Positions 1-9,155 of a stretch of DNA of 33,842 bases are shown piece after piece. Made by a program: the position numbers and the translations under genes. This DNA comes from an uncultured Lachnospiraceae bacterium (GTDB taxonomy: Bacteria > Bacillota > Clostridia > Lachnospirales > Lachnospiraceae), in NCBI GenBank assembly GCA_945864145.1, contig CAMBAN010000022.1, forward strand, positions 1 to 33,842. The letters run 5' to 3'. How positions within the stretch are numbered: the first letter of the stretch is position 1; every line of letters starts with the position of its first letter. Under the pieces are notes generated by a model. The model saw only the letters and a list, made by a program, of their open reading frames with translations, ran no database searches and was not told the DNA's origin.

Positions 1-152
1 GTCTTTCCAAAACGACGCGGGCGGGTAATCAGTGTCACATCATCTTTATTCTCCCACCATTCTTTTATAAAGTTTGTTTTATCTACATAAAAAACGTTTC
101 TTTTTCTGATTGTTTCAAAACTCTGTAGTCCGATTGCCACCGTTCTTGCCAT
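1..152 (-). CDS. AAA-ATPase_like (DUF1703-type) protein, 5' part only
   Basis: This is the first 50 codons of a gene that runs off the left edge. The start is ATG at 152-150, with an excellent ribosome binding site (AAAGGAGG) about 10 bases upstream. The visible protein reads MARTVAIGLQSFETIRKRN, then VDKTNFI, then ends in TRPRRFGK. This is the hallmark N-terminus of the PF09820 AAA-ATPase_like family: a 'fixed/interface' strand, a YVDKT motif and an RPRRFGKT Walker A. Family members are usually about 500-580 residues with a C-terminal PD-(D/E)XK nuclease-like domain, and are often multicopy in gut Clostridia and Bacteroidetes. Their function is not settled; a mobile or defence-related role has been suggested. 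It lies just downstream of a broken second copy (197-421). Confidence 0.8.
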   Translation of the reverse strand, partial: MARTVAIGLQSFETIRKRNVFYVDKTNFIKEWWENKDDVTLITRPRRFGK

Positions 153-196
153 TATAGCCTTCTTCCTCCTTTACAAGCACATTCTATTTTGCCTTC

Positions 197-421
197 TCAA
201 TCACACACTGATGCAGTATTATTTTCAATGCAATCTGCAATTTCATTCATAGGTCCTGTTTCTGTCCAATAATTTAAACACACACCTCGTATCAACGCTT
301 TCGAAACAAAACGTGGGTTGAACAGACTTCTTCCATCTCTTAAACAATAGCCATCATACCATTTTTTCAGTTCTTCATAAGGTTGGTCTGTATTTAAGTA
401 ATTCATGAATTCTAACCCCAT
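197..421 (-). pseudogene. Fragment of a second AAA-ATPase_like gene
   Basis: An open frame of 74 codons encodes an internal piece of the same family as the gene at 1-152. The recognisable parts are KKWYDGYCL, FNPRFVSKAL, a YWTETG motif and the ENNTASV stretch that in full-length members runs on into an RDDI-type sequence. Here the frame hits a stop immediately after ASVCD, which is consistent with a frameshift or truncation. It has no ATPase N-terminus and no nuclease C-terminus, so it cannot be a functional member. Its start has only a marginal ribosome site (GGAG two bases away). It lies 39 bases beyond the jetC stop codon and 44 bases before the start of the apparently intact copy, so it looks like a scar of a tandem duplication or of replacement by the island next door. 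Confidence 0.7.
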
Positions 422-460
422 TTCTCCACCATATAGTATCAGTATACCTCTTTCACCCTG

Positions 461-3400
461 CTAAAACAATAAACTCTGCTGCCCGATTACTTCTATTCTT
501 GACGAAATCACAGTCTCTTCCTCGCTGCCTCTGGTATGCTCCCCTTTCAGATATTGCATACCGCCTCTAAACCCTGCGTTTACCAGATTCAATACAAATA
601 TGTTATCAAATCTTCCATAGATGGAATCTCCACCAAGACCTGACAGACAGATTAACTGGGTATTGGTTTTCTTTGCCATATCCATCAATGGCTTTAGCAG
701 ATGCGCTGCATTGGTCTGGGCAAAAGGATTATCCATAAGAAGTACTTTTCCTTCATTACGCTCTGCAAATATGTCACTTTCGTCCTTTCGCATATAGTAA
801 AGCAGGCTTGAAAGTATGACAAAGGCTGACAAAAAGCCTTCACCACCGGAATTTCTTGCTACTTCACTCCAGGTAATCTGATATTCTCTTTGCTCTTCTA
901 TTTTATAAAGCTTAATCTGTACATTTCCGATTCCTACAATGCTGTCGTAAAGATTTCTGATGGTAAGCATTGCTCCGATGAATTCCTGTGGATTTTCATT
1001 CTTTTCCAAAATAGCAACTCCCTTTCGGGTAATCTCATCCATAAAATCAGACAGTCGAAGCTGATACTGTCCTACATTGTCCTCCCATTTTGGCAAATCA
1101 ATACGTAGCATCTTAATACTTTTATCCCTGACTGTAATCGTAGAATTGCTGTCAATATTACTTAAATTCTGGTGTACTTCGGCAACATAATCCGCAAGTA
1201 ATTCAATGACTTTTTCCTTTTCCTGCTCAATCAGTACAATATCGACCTCCAGTTTTTCCAATAAAGTCTGATAGGAAAGAAGGGTCGTTTCCAGCTGTGA
1301 ACGCACAAGCTGTGCCTCCTGGGTCAATGCCAGCATCGCTTCCAATGGTCTTCTGAAATAGTCCTCCTGATAATCTGTTTTTCTTGCCATTCGATTCAGG
1401 ATATCTGTCAGTTTATTTTTTTTGCGCTCTTTCTCATCTTTTAATAACCTGTAATCCCGGAGCATGGTTCCCTTATACTCTCTAAGTTCCCTGGTATTCA
1501 TTTTAGAAACGACCGGCTGATATGCCTCTTCATCTGTGATGAGAAAATCTGCATAGTCCATCAGGGAGCTTACGTTTTCTCCAATACTTTTCAATTGGTC
1601 CTCAATTTTTTCAAGCTGACCGGTGAGCAGGTCTTTTTGATACTGCAATTGATTCAATACCGCATCATAGTCCCTTGTCTGAATCTCTTCCTTAGGAAGC
1701 AGCTCCTCTTTGTCACACTGCTTTTGCATTGTTTTTATCTGTTCCGTAATACTGTGCTGTAACACTGCAATTTTCTTATCTACATCATTCCACAATTTTT
1801 CTTTTTGGAGAATTTCTCTCTCTTTTTTCTGTTTTACCTGCTCTTGATGGGTTACTTCTTCCTCAAGATATTCCACTGATTCCCAATCTGCTTTTACCAG
1901 ATGGTATTTCGATGCAAAAGTCTGTAACTCTTTTTGAAGCTTTTGATGTTTTGCCAAAAGCTTACTTTTTCGTTCCATCAGCTCCTGTAATTGTATGGAA
2001 AGGCTTGTAGTGATTGCCTCGTACCTTATGATTATTTGTTGAATCTGCTCTTTTGTTTCCTCTGAAATCGGCTTTTTTTCATAATCCGCATATTTACTGG
2101 CTGTATTCATCAGTTCATCCAGTTTTCTATGTAAATCTGCCTTTTCCAGTTCCAGAGTCCTCAGCTGTTCTGACAAACTGCCAAGGTATTTTTCTATCTG
2201 CTCTATTTTTTCCTCTACCTGCTCCAGTCTTTTTCTACAAGTCTCTATTTCAGCCTTTGTTTCCAGATACCTCAGATACTCTGACACCAGTTCTTCATAA
2301 TCATTCCCCCGTTCTGTCAGCCAGGTAATTTGTCTGTTTTCCTCTAAAATCGCTTTTTCACCCTGTTGTATCCTTGTCTGTATATTGGCAAATTCTTCCT
2401 TTTTTAATATAAATTCCTTTTCGAGATTTTGTATCTGTTCCAGTAAGTTCTCTTTCTCAGACAATACATCCTGATAGTTTTCTTTGGTCACAGTCTGTAA
2501 CTGTATTTTTTCCCGCTTTGACACATAATCCCGATATTCCTCATTTCTCAGCCTAATCTGTTCTCTGATTTTCTGAAGGGATTTTTCCTTTTGTAAAATC
2601 AATCTATGAAGCTCTTCTTCGTCAAGAAGCTGTTCATTAAACAGGATAAAAAAGTGAATGCCATTCCATGAAATGACGTTTCCTTTCTCCTGTACGACAG
2701 CCTGTTCCAATTGCTCTCTTGCAATCATGGGAACAGGAAAAGATGTGTAGATTTCCATCCTGCTTTCCTTGAGTTTTTGTAACTCCTTTTGAGATAAAAT
2801 AAGGGAATATGGTAAAAATGGATTATTTTTCACTAACGTTTCATTTTCTTTATGACTGTATCCATTCTTATTCAGCCAATCCATACCATAGATATAATGA
2901 ATTTCCAAGTCACGAAAGACCTGTTCCATTTCCGGATCCAATTCCAAAATCTTTCCGGTAGTCAGTTTTTTCCATTCTCTTTGGAGCGTATCTTCTTCTT
3001 TTTCCAGATTTCTTCTACTTGTCTCTATTTCCTTAATCTTCTTGTCCGCTGTCTCCTCAATCAACGATGTGTTCCACACTTCCATGGGATTGATGGAAAA
3101 ATATTTCATGATATTTCTGCGTTCCGAAAGCTGTGTCTCATAATCTTCCAGAATGCTTTCGAGATGTCTTACCTCACTCTTTTTCTCCATTTGAAGCTGC
3201 TTGTGATCCTCAAGTGCACGTTGACAGACTATGCTTTTTTCTTTGTCCTCCTCGAGCTGTTTCCTGTGGTCGATATTCTGCTTTTTTAAAGCCTCCAGTT
3301 CCTTTTGATAGGAGTCTCTCTTTATCTCTGTCAGCCCTGGATCGTATTCACCTACAATATTCCTTGATAACTGTTCCTGATATCTCTTATTAAACCGGCT

Positions 3401-4864
3401 TTCCACCCTGTCATAATAGCGTGTTGTTTCCTTTTGTCGGCTAATGCTGTCCCTTAATTCCAGACGTTCCTGGAAGAGCGCATTTTTTCTGTCATTGTAC
3501 TGCTCCTGTTTTTGATGATTCTTTTCCAGCAAAACCTCCTTTTCTTTTAAAAGGTTCTGTTGTGCCAGTGTACACTCCTCATAATAATCCTTTAACACGC
3601 CACCCAGTTGTTTTCGTTCCGGCTCTAAATCTCTATTCCGGTCATTTGCAAGTGCAAGTTTTTCCTGCAATAGAGTTATCTCATTCATGTACTCCTGAAT
3701 CTCTTCCTGCTTTTTTGCACAGTTATAGATATGGATTGCTTTTTCAGCCTCTTTTTCTTCCCGCTCCAGCTCATCCTTTTCCATTCCTATCATGTCCCGA
3801 TTGCGGATTTGAAACGTCTCTTCCTCCATCAGTTCATATATCTGTCTGGACATTTTCTCATAAATGATATGAGCAATCTGCTTATCCATATCCTCCTGCT
3901 TTTGGTGGATTTCCTCTTTTTGCAAAAGGCAGGCTTCCTCAGCCTCCTGCAATTCCTTTCTCAGGCAGGCAATCAGATTTTCCTGACCTTTTAACTGATT
4001 GGTAACCACACTGTACTCGTCCGCATAAAATCCTATTTCCTGCGCCTCTTCCAAAAACTGCTGAATGACTTTTTTCATCTCTATCTTGGACTTATTGTTT
4101 TTGTATTGCACAACATATTTTTCCACAATATTTTGAAATTCCTTCATGCGGCTTTTATCCTTGTCCATTTTACTTTCAATGGTCGGTAAAAACCACTTTT
4201 CCACCAGCTCTTTTTCATTCTTACAATCTGAAAAAAGCTCCGATAGTCCGGATTCTCTCTCATTTACTTTTTTAATAATACTTTCCCATTCTTTATAGTT
4301 AATCTGGTATTCTGAAAGCTTATCAAAATATTGCTTCTGCTGGGCAGACTGGTTCATATCATAGTAGAAAAATTTTTTGGAATGGTCTCTTTTATAGGTA
4401 TCAAAGAGCTGTTTACTGGCCTGAAATCCTTTTAACATCATTTCACGCTGGTTCTTTTCTACCACCGGAATATGATAAATATCATGTTCACATCTCTCTT
4501 TATATTCGCTTATAAAGTTAACCATTTCGAGCTGTTCGTTGTTGTCCGCTTCCATATTTTGGCTTCTGCGCACCATCATGCCTGTCAGACAATAACCTGC
4601 GCCACCATCCAAAGACCATTCCACCATGATAAAGGTGGGTTTGGCTGTGGTAAAATAACTTTCAAAAGGTCTGTCCTTGGTATTTCTATACTTTTTATGC
4701 ACAAAAGGGGCTGTCATCATCTGCACTAAAACAGATTTTCCTCCTCCGTTTCTAAGGGATAACAGGGTACTTTTCCCCTGCATCTGAAAGGTTTCATCAC
4801 TGATTCGTATTGCATTGTTATTGTAATTGAGATTAATAAATCTGACCGCATTAATCTTGCTCAT
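461..4864 (-). CDS. jetC: Wadjet JetC-like SMC/MukB-type ATPase
   Basis: A 1467-residue SMC-type ATPase. The N-terminal head holds a Walker A (LRNGGGKS, residues 37-44). The middle, roughly residues 200-1250, is rich in E, K, Q and L and predicts long coiled-coil arms. The C-terminal head has the ABC signature NSGGEG (about 1337) and a Walker B LLMDNPF (about 1374), followed by an ICLSGLG switch region. In Wadjet systems JetC dimers with JetA and JetB extrude DNA loops on small circular DNA, which JetD then cleaves. The start is supported by AAAGG nine bases upstream, and the gene overlaps jetB by 14 bases. MukB or an Smc-like housekeeping protein is a less likely identity because of the jetD-jetA-jetB context. 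No homolog search was run. Confidence 0.85.
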   Translation of the reverse strand: MSKINAVRFINLNYNNNAIRISDETFQMQGKSTLLSLRNGGGKSVLVQMMTAPFVHKKYRNTKDRPFESYFTTAKPTFIMVEWSLDGGAGYCLTGMMVRRSQNMEADNNEQLEMVNFISEYKERCEHDIYHIPVVEKNQREMMLKGFQASKQLFDTYKRDHSKKFFYYDMNQSAQQKQYFDKLSEYQINYKEWESIIKKVNERESGLSELFSDCKNEKELVEKWFLPTIESKMDKDKSRMKEFQNIVEKYVVQYKNNKSKIEMKKVIQQFLEEAQEIGFYADEYSVVTNQLKGQENLIACLRKELQEAEEACLLQKEEIHQKQEDMDKQIAHIIYEKMSRQIYELMEEETFQIRNRDMIGMEKDELEREEKEAEKAIHIYNCAKKQEEIQEYMNEITLLQEKLALANDRNRDLEPERKQLGGVLKDYYEECTLAQQNLLKEKEVLLEKNHQKQEQYNDRKNALFQERLELRDSISRQKETTRYYDRVESRFNKRYQEQLSRNIVGEYDPGLTEIKRDSYQKELEALKKQNIDHRKQLEEDKEKSIVCQRALEDHKQLQMEKKSEVRHLESILEDYETQLSERRNIMKYFSINPMEVWNTSLIEETADKKIKEIETSRRNLEKEEDTLQREWKKLTTGKILELDPEMEQVFRDLEIHYIYGMDWLNKNGYSHKENETLVKNNPFLPYSLILSQKELQKLKESRMEIYTSFPVPMIAREQLEQAVVQEKGNVISWNGIHFFILFNEQLLDEEELHRLILQKEKSLQKIREQIRLRNEEYRDYVSKREKIQLQTVTKENYQDVLSEKENLLEQIQNLEKEFILKKEEFANIQTRIQQGEKAILEENRQITWLTERGNDYEELVSEYLRYLETKAEIETCRKRLEQVEEKIEQIEKYLGSLSEQLRTLELEKADLHRKLDELMNTASKYADYEKKPISEETKEQIQQIIIRYEAITTSLSIQLQELMERKSKLLAKHQKLQKELQTFASKYHLVKADWESVEYLEEEVTHQEQVKQKKEREILQKEKLWNDVDKKIAVLQHSITEQIKTMQKQCDKEELLPKEEIQTRDYDAVLNQLQYQKDLLTGQLEKIEDQLKSIGENVSSLMDYADFLITDEEAYQPVVSKMNTRELREYKGTMLRDYRLLKDEKERKKNKLTDILNRMARKTDYQEDYFRRPLEAMLALTQEAQLVRSQLETTLLSYQTLLEKLEVDIVLIEQEKEKVIELLADYVAEVHQNLSNIDSNSTITVRDKSIKMLRIDLPKWEDNVGQYQLRLSDFMDEITRKGVAILEKNENPQEFIGAMLTIRNLYDSIVGIGNVQIKLYKIEEQREYQITWSEVARNSGGEGFLSAFVILSSLLYYMRKDESDIFAERNEGKVLLMDNPFAQTNAAHLLKPLMDMAKKTNTQLICLSGLGGDSIYGRFDNIFVLNLVNAGFRGGMQYLKGEHTRGSEEETVISSRIEVIGQQSLLF

Positions 4865-5564
4865 TTTTTAGTACCTTTCTGATTCTGTAATAATGGTTCT
4901 GATTTAACAGGTTCCAATCCATCAAATTATCCAGCTTCTTTGTTGTTGTAATCATTTCATCTGCTTCTACATACACAATTAATCCCTGTCTTTCCAAAAA
5001 AGTTAAAATAGTATATAGAAATCCCTCTTTTGTCGTCCTTTTTCGAGAACCCTTTTCATCAGAGCGAAGTGCCTCATAGGCTTCATACATGTTCCGGTAG
5101 GCAATTCCTTTCTGTTCTTCCTCTTCTTCTGTGGTATTTTCCACACCCTGTTTTAAATATTCCGATATATGATTTTGCAATTCACCTACTCGGAGAAAAT
5201 CTCGTGATTTGCTGGTTGCGCCCTGTCCATCAAAAAATTCTACCAAAATGGTTAAAATCACAAACTGTGATAAGTAAAAATCTTTATCTGTTCCTCCTGA
5301 TTTGCATAAAGTTTCCTTCAATTTTGCCTTAGAAAACCCTAAAAATACATTTTCTTCTTTGGGAATCAAATAAATGACATCTCCATATCTTTCTATATTA
5401 CTCTGCGCAACATCTCCCTGTGTTTTTACAAGATTCTGTATGTTTTCGCTTTCCAGATATGCCTTGTATAAAGTCGGTTCTGCATCCTCCGGCATTTCAT
5501 AATGCTCCAGTAAATAATAAAAAATCTGTTGACTCACTCTGATATCTTCTATTTCATACGCCAT
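4851..5564 (-). CDS. jetB: Wadjet JetB-like (MukE-like, DUF6063-type) subunit
   Basis: A 237-residue protein with the size and position of the MukE-like winged-helix subunit that bridges the kleisin and the SMC heads. Visible features are an N-terminal helix (VSQQIFYYLLEHYEMP), a central beta/alpha region with YLIPKEENVFLGFSK, a hydrophobic segment FVILTILVEFF, an acidic linker (TTEEEEEQ) and a C-terminal winged-helix-like segment ending in NHYYRIRKVL. I associate this form with DUF6063, the JetB of Wadjet type II, from memory of family naming. It begins inside the jetA 3' end (11-base overlap) with AGAGG upstream and overlaps jetC by 14 bases, so translation is probably coupled. The sequence shows no enzymatic motif. 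Confidence 0.75.
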   Translation of the reverse strand: MAYEIEDIRVSQQIFYYLLEHYEMPEDAEPTLYKAYLESENIQNLVKTQGDVAQSNIERYGDVIYLIPKEENVFLGFSKAKLKETLCKSGGTDKDFYLSQFVILTILVEFFDGQGATSKSRDFLRVGELQNHISEYLKQGVENTTEEEEEQKGIAYRNMYEAYEALRSDEKGSRKRTTKEGFLYTILTFLERQGLIVYVEADEMITTTKKLDNLMDWNLLNQNHYYRIRKVLKNEQD

Positions 5565-7176
5565 AAGTTACCTCTATCTGTACGTTTGAACATCTGATAG
5601 CCCGTTCCGTGCCCTGATGGTCCTTTACATGTTCAAATGTGACTGTTTCACCATTTTGTGTTCTATATGTTGTAATTGTCTTAACTTTTTCACCGGAAGG
5701 GATTTTTTCCAATATGGTTAACAACATTTCATACAATTGAAATCCCTCACTTTGTTCAAGGATATATTGACTTCTTTCCTTTTTCAGTGCAGGAATATCA
5801 ATTTCTTTACTTTTGATGAGTTCTACCATAATTTCCTTAAATGTATCTACATCCGGGATACAGATTTGCTGCTCTTTCATATCACAGCCTGCCAGATGCT
5901 CCTTCAATTCCTGCAGGGAAATTTTCCCTTTCTCCAAGACAATATTCATTAAATAAGTAAGGCTGTTCTCATATTTTTTCTGTCTCTCCCGTTTCTGTTT
6001 TTCCAGCTCTTCCTTCCAGTTTTCTTCATCCCAGTTGAAAATTTCACTGTCTTCGTCTACTTTCTTTTTTCGAATAGGACGCTGTAATTCCAATGCTTTA
6101 TTCAGGTTGTAAATTTTATCTATTTCCTGATGAAAAAGCGGTCTGAGAAAAACATCCAGATTTTCCAGTCCCTCCGGTTGCTCCAGCACATGGTCAAACA
6201 GTTCTGTTCGAAAAGAAAACCGCTGGATTAATGACATCTGTGTCAGCAATTGCAATTCTTTGTCATACAGGCTTTTCAAGTCAAAATGTCCGTTTAATAT
6301 TCTCTGATGCTCATCAATCGTTCGATTCAGATATTGTTCAATGATTCGTAAGCTGCTTAAACTGTTTTCTTCTTCGCGTGTAAGATGCTTTACATTAATA
6401 TTCTGTTCTTCCAGCTCTTTTTTTCTGGCCCTTACCAGTTCGCGATAATTTTGAAATTTCTCTTTGGTATCACTGATGGTATCCATATCTTCTCTCAAAA
6501 TCGTTTCATACTCTTTTACGGAATAATTCAATGCATTTCGTCTGATTTTCTGCATGGTTTCCTGGATTTTTTGCCACTGCATTCGTAAGAGATTAAAAAT
6601 GTTTTTAATCTCTCCAACCGCTTTGTCATAGCTTTGACGTTCCAGATGCATCTTAAAAATCATCTCATGAATCGTCAGTTTCATATTGTTTTCAATTTCC
6701 AGGGTCGAGAGTAAAAAATTATAGCCATCATCTGTAAGATAATAGGAAGTTCTGCGAATATCCAGATCAATATACACAATTCGATTGGCAATAAAGCTGA
6801 TATGCTGCGTCTTATATCCTTGCTCTTCAAAATCATAGCTTTCAAAATACATGGTTTTTCCTTCATTGGATAACACCACGTTTACAATAAAATCTCCCAG
6901 CTGTTTACAATCTTCATAAGACATATTTTTCTTAAAATAGTTCATATTGATATCATCAATATAGGCGCCAATATCATCCAGCGTGCAGTTTTCTTCCTTT
7001 AATGACTGCTCCATCACATAGAGCATGACAGCAATAATCACATTCATCTGTTCATCTACCGTCAGAAGTCCATACTGCTTCCATATCTGTTTTTGTACAC
7101 TGTTTTGAATCAACCAGGTATACATTCCAATATGCTTCATTCGTCTGGTAAATTGTTTTAAGAAATCATATTGCAT
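5554..7176 (-). CDS. jetA: Wadjet JetA-like (MukF-like kleisin, DUF5716-type)
   Basis: A kleisin-type subunit of 540 residues, counted from the ATG at 7176. I chose this start because GAGGA lies seven bases upstream; an in-frame ATG at 7188 has no good ribosome site. The N-terminal half is helical (FTRRMKHIGMYTWLIQN) with winged-helix-like strands around ISFIANRIVYIDLD. The middle is a long charged helical section with RARKKELEEQ and a REEENSL stretch. A linker RPIRKKKVDEDSE then leads to a C-terminal winged helix. This layout matches MukF and JetA, which link the two SMC heads and recruit JetB. It overlaps jetD by 11 bases and jetB by 11. Assignment to the DUF5716/JetA family is by recognition and gene order, not by a search. 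Confidence 0.75.
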   Translation of the reverse strand: MQYDFLKQFTRRMKHIGMYTWLIQNSVQKQIWKQYGLLTVDEQMNVIIAVMLYVMEQSLKEENCTLDDIGAYIDDINMNYFKKNMSYEDCKQLGDFIVNVVLSNEGKTMYFESYDFEEQGYKTQHISFIANRIVYIDLDIRRTSYYLTDDGYNFLLSTLEIENNMKLTIHEMIFKMHLERQSYDKAVGEIKNIFNLLRMQWQKIQETMQKIRRNALNYSVKEYETILREDMDTISDTKEKFQNYRELVRARKKELEEQNINVKHLTREEENSLSSLRIIEQYLNRTIDEHQRILNGHFDLKSLYDKELQLLTQMSLIQRFSFRTELFDHVLEQPEGLENLDVFLRPLFHQEIDKIYNLNKALELQRPIRKKKVDEDSEIFNWDEENWKEELEKQKRERQKKYENSLTYLMNIVLEKGKISLQELKEHLAGCDMKEQQICIPDVDTFKEIMVELIKSKEIDIPALKKERSQYILEQSEGFQLYEMLLTILEKIPSGEKVKTITTYRTQNGETVTFEHVKDHQGTERAIRCSNVQIEVTYGV

Positions 7177-8176
7177 TTTCTTCCTCATTTCTTTTCATAA
7201 GTTCCATAATATTGATGATTTCCTGCGGAATATACTTTCCTGCCTGTAAGATTTGTTTCATCTGCATGCTGATTTCTTCATCAAAGAAGGTAAAAAATTC
7301 ACCCGATATATTCTGATTCTGTCCCTTTTTCATAGCGGGTAACATTTTAACATCTGCCTGATTCACCATGTTCCGGTATGCCTGTGCAAAAGGAAGGATA
7401 TGATATTGGTCACCAAATTCATGGGCAAAGGATTCATAAATAAGAATTCCTTCATAGTCCATATCACCAAAATAGTATATCCTGTTGCTTTTATCCAGCA
7501 TATATGGCTCTGCGCTGATTTCAAAATCTCGAAATCTTCTTAAAATTCCTTTTCCTGCTCCATAAATCAAAGTTCCAAAAGGAATACCAAAAATCGTATT
7601 TTGGCACTGCATCATATACTTTCTAAATGTGTAAAAGGTATCTTTATTTTCAATGATCAACAAATTCTGAGGAACAGTTCGTTCAAATACATAATAAGAA
7701 ATAGGTTCACTTGTTTCATAAAATCGCAATTCTCGTGGCTCTATACCACAGCGTTTCAGAATCTTTTTTCCCTGCTCTTCTTTCAAAAATTTTTCCCGGT
7801 GCCATATGGAAAAACTACGCTCATTAACAGATATTTCTGTCTGTAAATGTGTTCTGTTCTGCTTTAGATACTGATTCAATTTCAGTACCCATTCCCTATC
7901 CTCTATATACTGTTCCAAATGCTGCAGATAATAATCTGTCTGAATAGAAGGAACCATCTCATACTGTAATTCGTTTTCATATATAGAATAATCCTTTGCA
8001 CTCTCCAGTACCCAGTAGCTACAAAACAGAGCAGGCTTTTTTCCATTGGTACCTGATGCCTTAACCGGCTTTATTTTTTTCTGGCTGATTAACTCCAGAA
8101 TTTTCTCATACAAGTGGGAATATTCCTGTATCCTATATTCCTTTGAAATCTCCTCAAGGGATACTTTTTTCATCAT
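7166..8176 (-). CDS. jetD: Wadjet JetD-like TOPRIM nuclease subunit
   Basis: A 336-residue protein whose C-terminal half carries a TOPRIM-type metal site. There is a conserved glutamate in LLIIENKDTF (E176), and an FGDMDYEG motif (D238 and D240) that fits the DxD of topoisomerase/primase folds. A C-terminal IPQEII segment is also typical of JetD (DUF2220). The N-terminal part is a helical, winged-helix-like domain. JetD is the nuclease that cuts circular DNA after the SMC complex has reeled it in. The start has AGGAAGATA just upstream; the next codon is also ATG. It is the first gene of the operon here and begins 27 bases after the DMT permease stop codon, with no visible terminator between. 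Confidence 0.85.
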   Translation of the reverse strand: MMKKVSLEEISKEYRIQEYSHLYEKILELISQKKIKPVKASGTNGKKPALFCSYWVLESAKDYSIYENELQYEMVPSIQTDYYLQHLEQYIEDREWVLKLNQYLKQNRTHLQTEISVNERSFSIWHREKFLKEEQGKKILKRCGIEPRELRFYETSEPISYYVFERTVPQNLLIIENKDTFYTFRKYMMQCQNTIFGIPFGTLIYGAGKGILRRFRDFEISAEPYMLDKSNRIYYFGDMDYEGILIYESFAHEFGDQYHILPFAQAYRNMVNQADVKMLPAMKKGQNQNISGEFFTFFDEEISMQMKQILQAGKYIPQEIINIMELMKRNEEENAI

Positions 8177-8203
8177 TATCTTCCTATCATTACAATTTTA
8201 GCA

Positions 8204-9085
8204 TCATTTCTTCTCCGGCAGCTGTACCAGAATAATGGCTGAAAATACGATAGCACATCCGAAAAGCTCTCGGGTAGAAAGCTTCTGTCCAAGAATTACC
8301 CAGCCTGCAAGTAGAGAAATGACTGACTCCAGGCTTAAAATCAAAGAAGCAACTGTCGGGTTCATGCCCTTTTGGCCAACAATCTGCAAAGTATAAGCCA
8401 CACCACAGGACAAAGCACCTGCATATAAAATAGGTATCCAGGCTTCTAAAATCTGGCTCATTTGCGGTTTTTCAAAGAAAAGCATGCAAAGAGCAGACAA
8501 TGCTGCACAGGTAAAAAACTGAATACAGGACATTTTTACCCCATCAACTTTAGGTGAAAAATGATCAATGACCAAAATATGAAAGCTAAAGGCAATCGCA
8601 CATATGAGCAGTAAAAAATCACCAGGCTGTAAAGAAAATCTTCCCTCTGTCATACAAAGAAGATAAAAACCGCATACTGCAAGTAAAACGGCTGTCCAAA
8701 TGCGCAAGCCTACTTTTTTATGGAAGAAAAGTCCCAAAAGTGGAACAAGTACAATATACATAGCTGTAATAAATCCTGCTTTTCCTACGGTTGTATATTT
8801 GATACCAAACTGTTGAAAGCTGCTTGCAATAAATAAAATCACTCCACAGCTTACACCACCTATGAGTAAGGTTTTGTCGGACGCCTTCTGTGTCTCTTTT
8901 CCATCCTGCTTCTTTAAGAAAGCAATGCAGGGCAATAAAACAACTGCTCCAATCAGGTTTCTGACAGCATTGAAGGTAAAAGGTCCTACATAATCCATCC
9001 CGACACTTTGTGCCACAAACGCTACACCCCAGATTGTCGCAGTCAACAATAACAGTAATGACTGTCTTAATACAAATTTGTTCAT
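8204..9085 (-). CDS. EamA/DMT-family permease
   Basis: A membrane protein of 293 residues, counted from the ATG at 9085, which has AGAGGA upstream; a GTG at 9106 is a weaker alternative. About ten hydrophobic segments are visible, arranged as two repeated halves. The N-terminal LLLLTATIWGVAFVAQ and the later TVASLILSLESVISLLAGWVILGQ are classic EamA signatures. Such proteins export amino acids, nucleosides or other metabolites; nothing here identifies the substrate. It sits 27 bases upstream of jetD on the same strand, so the defence operon may be read from the same transcript. The upstream gap holds an inverted repeat (9111-9134) but no convincing promoter. Confidence 0.85.
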   Translation of the reverse strand: MNKFVLRQSLLLLLTATIWGVAFVAQSVGMDYVGPFTFNAVRNLIGAVVLLPCIAFLKKQDGKETQKASDKTLLIGGVSCGVILFIASSFQQFGIKYTTVGKAGFITAMYIVLVPLLGLFFHKKVGLRIWTAVLLAVCGFYLLCMTEGRFSLQPGDFLLLICAIAFSFHILVIDHFSPKVDGVKMSCIQFFTCAALSALCMLFFEKPQMSQILEAWIPILYAGALSCGVAYTLQIVGQKGMNPTVASLILSLESVISLLAGWVILGQKLSTRELFGCAIVFSAIILVQLPEKK

Positions 9086-9110
9086 TTCTTTTTCCTCTGA
9101 TACCACAAAT

Positions 9111-9134
9111 CAGAGCTATATTTCTATAGCTCTG
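9111..9134 (-). terminator. Inverted repeat, possible weak terminator
   Basis: A perfect 10-base stem (CAGAGCTATA / TATAGCTCTG) closes on a four-base loop between the chimeric transporter remnant and the permease gene. On the minus strand it is followed by ATTTGTGG, a poor T-tract. It may be a leaky terminator for the upstream gene or an operator in front of the permease. Confidence 0.4.
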
Positions 9135-9155
9135 ACTGTTGTTCCTTATCCTTTT

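Noticed and set aside
2852-3994. Several plus-strand open frames of 85-145 codons opposite jetC
   Set aside because: They are antisense shadows of the coiled-coil region, rich in F, L and S from complementing E/K codons, without ribosome sites or family features.
461-4864. Housekeeping SMC, SbcC or RecN identity for the large ATPase
   Set aside because: The GGGKS Walker A, NSGGEG signature and overlapping kleisin, MukE-like and TOPRIM genes fit Wadjet better.
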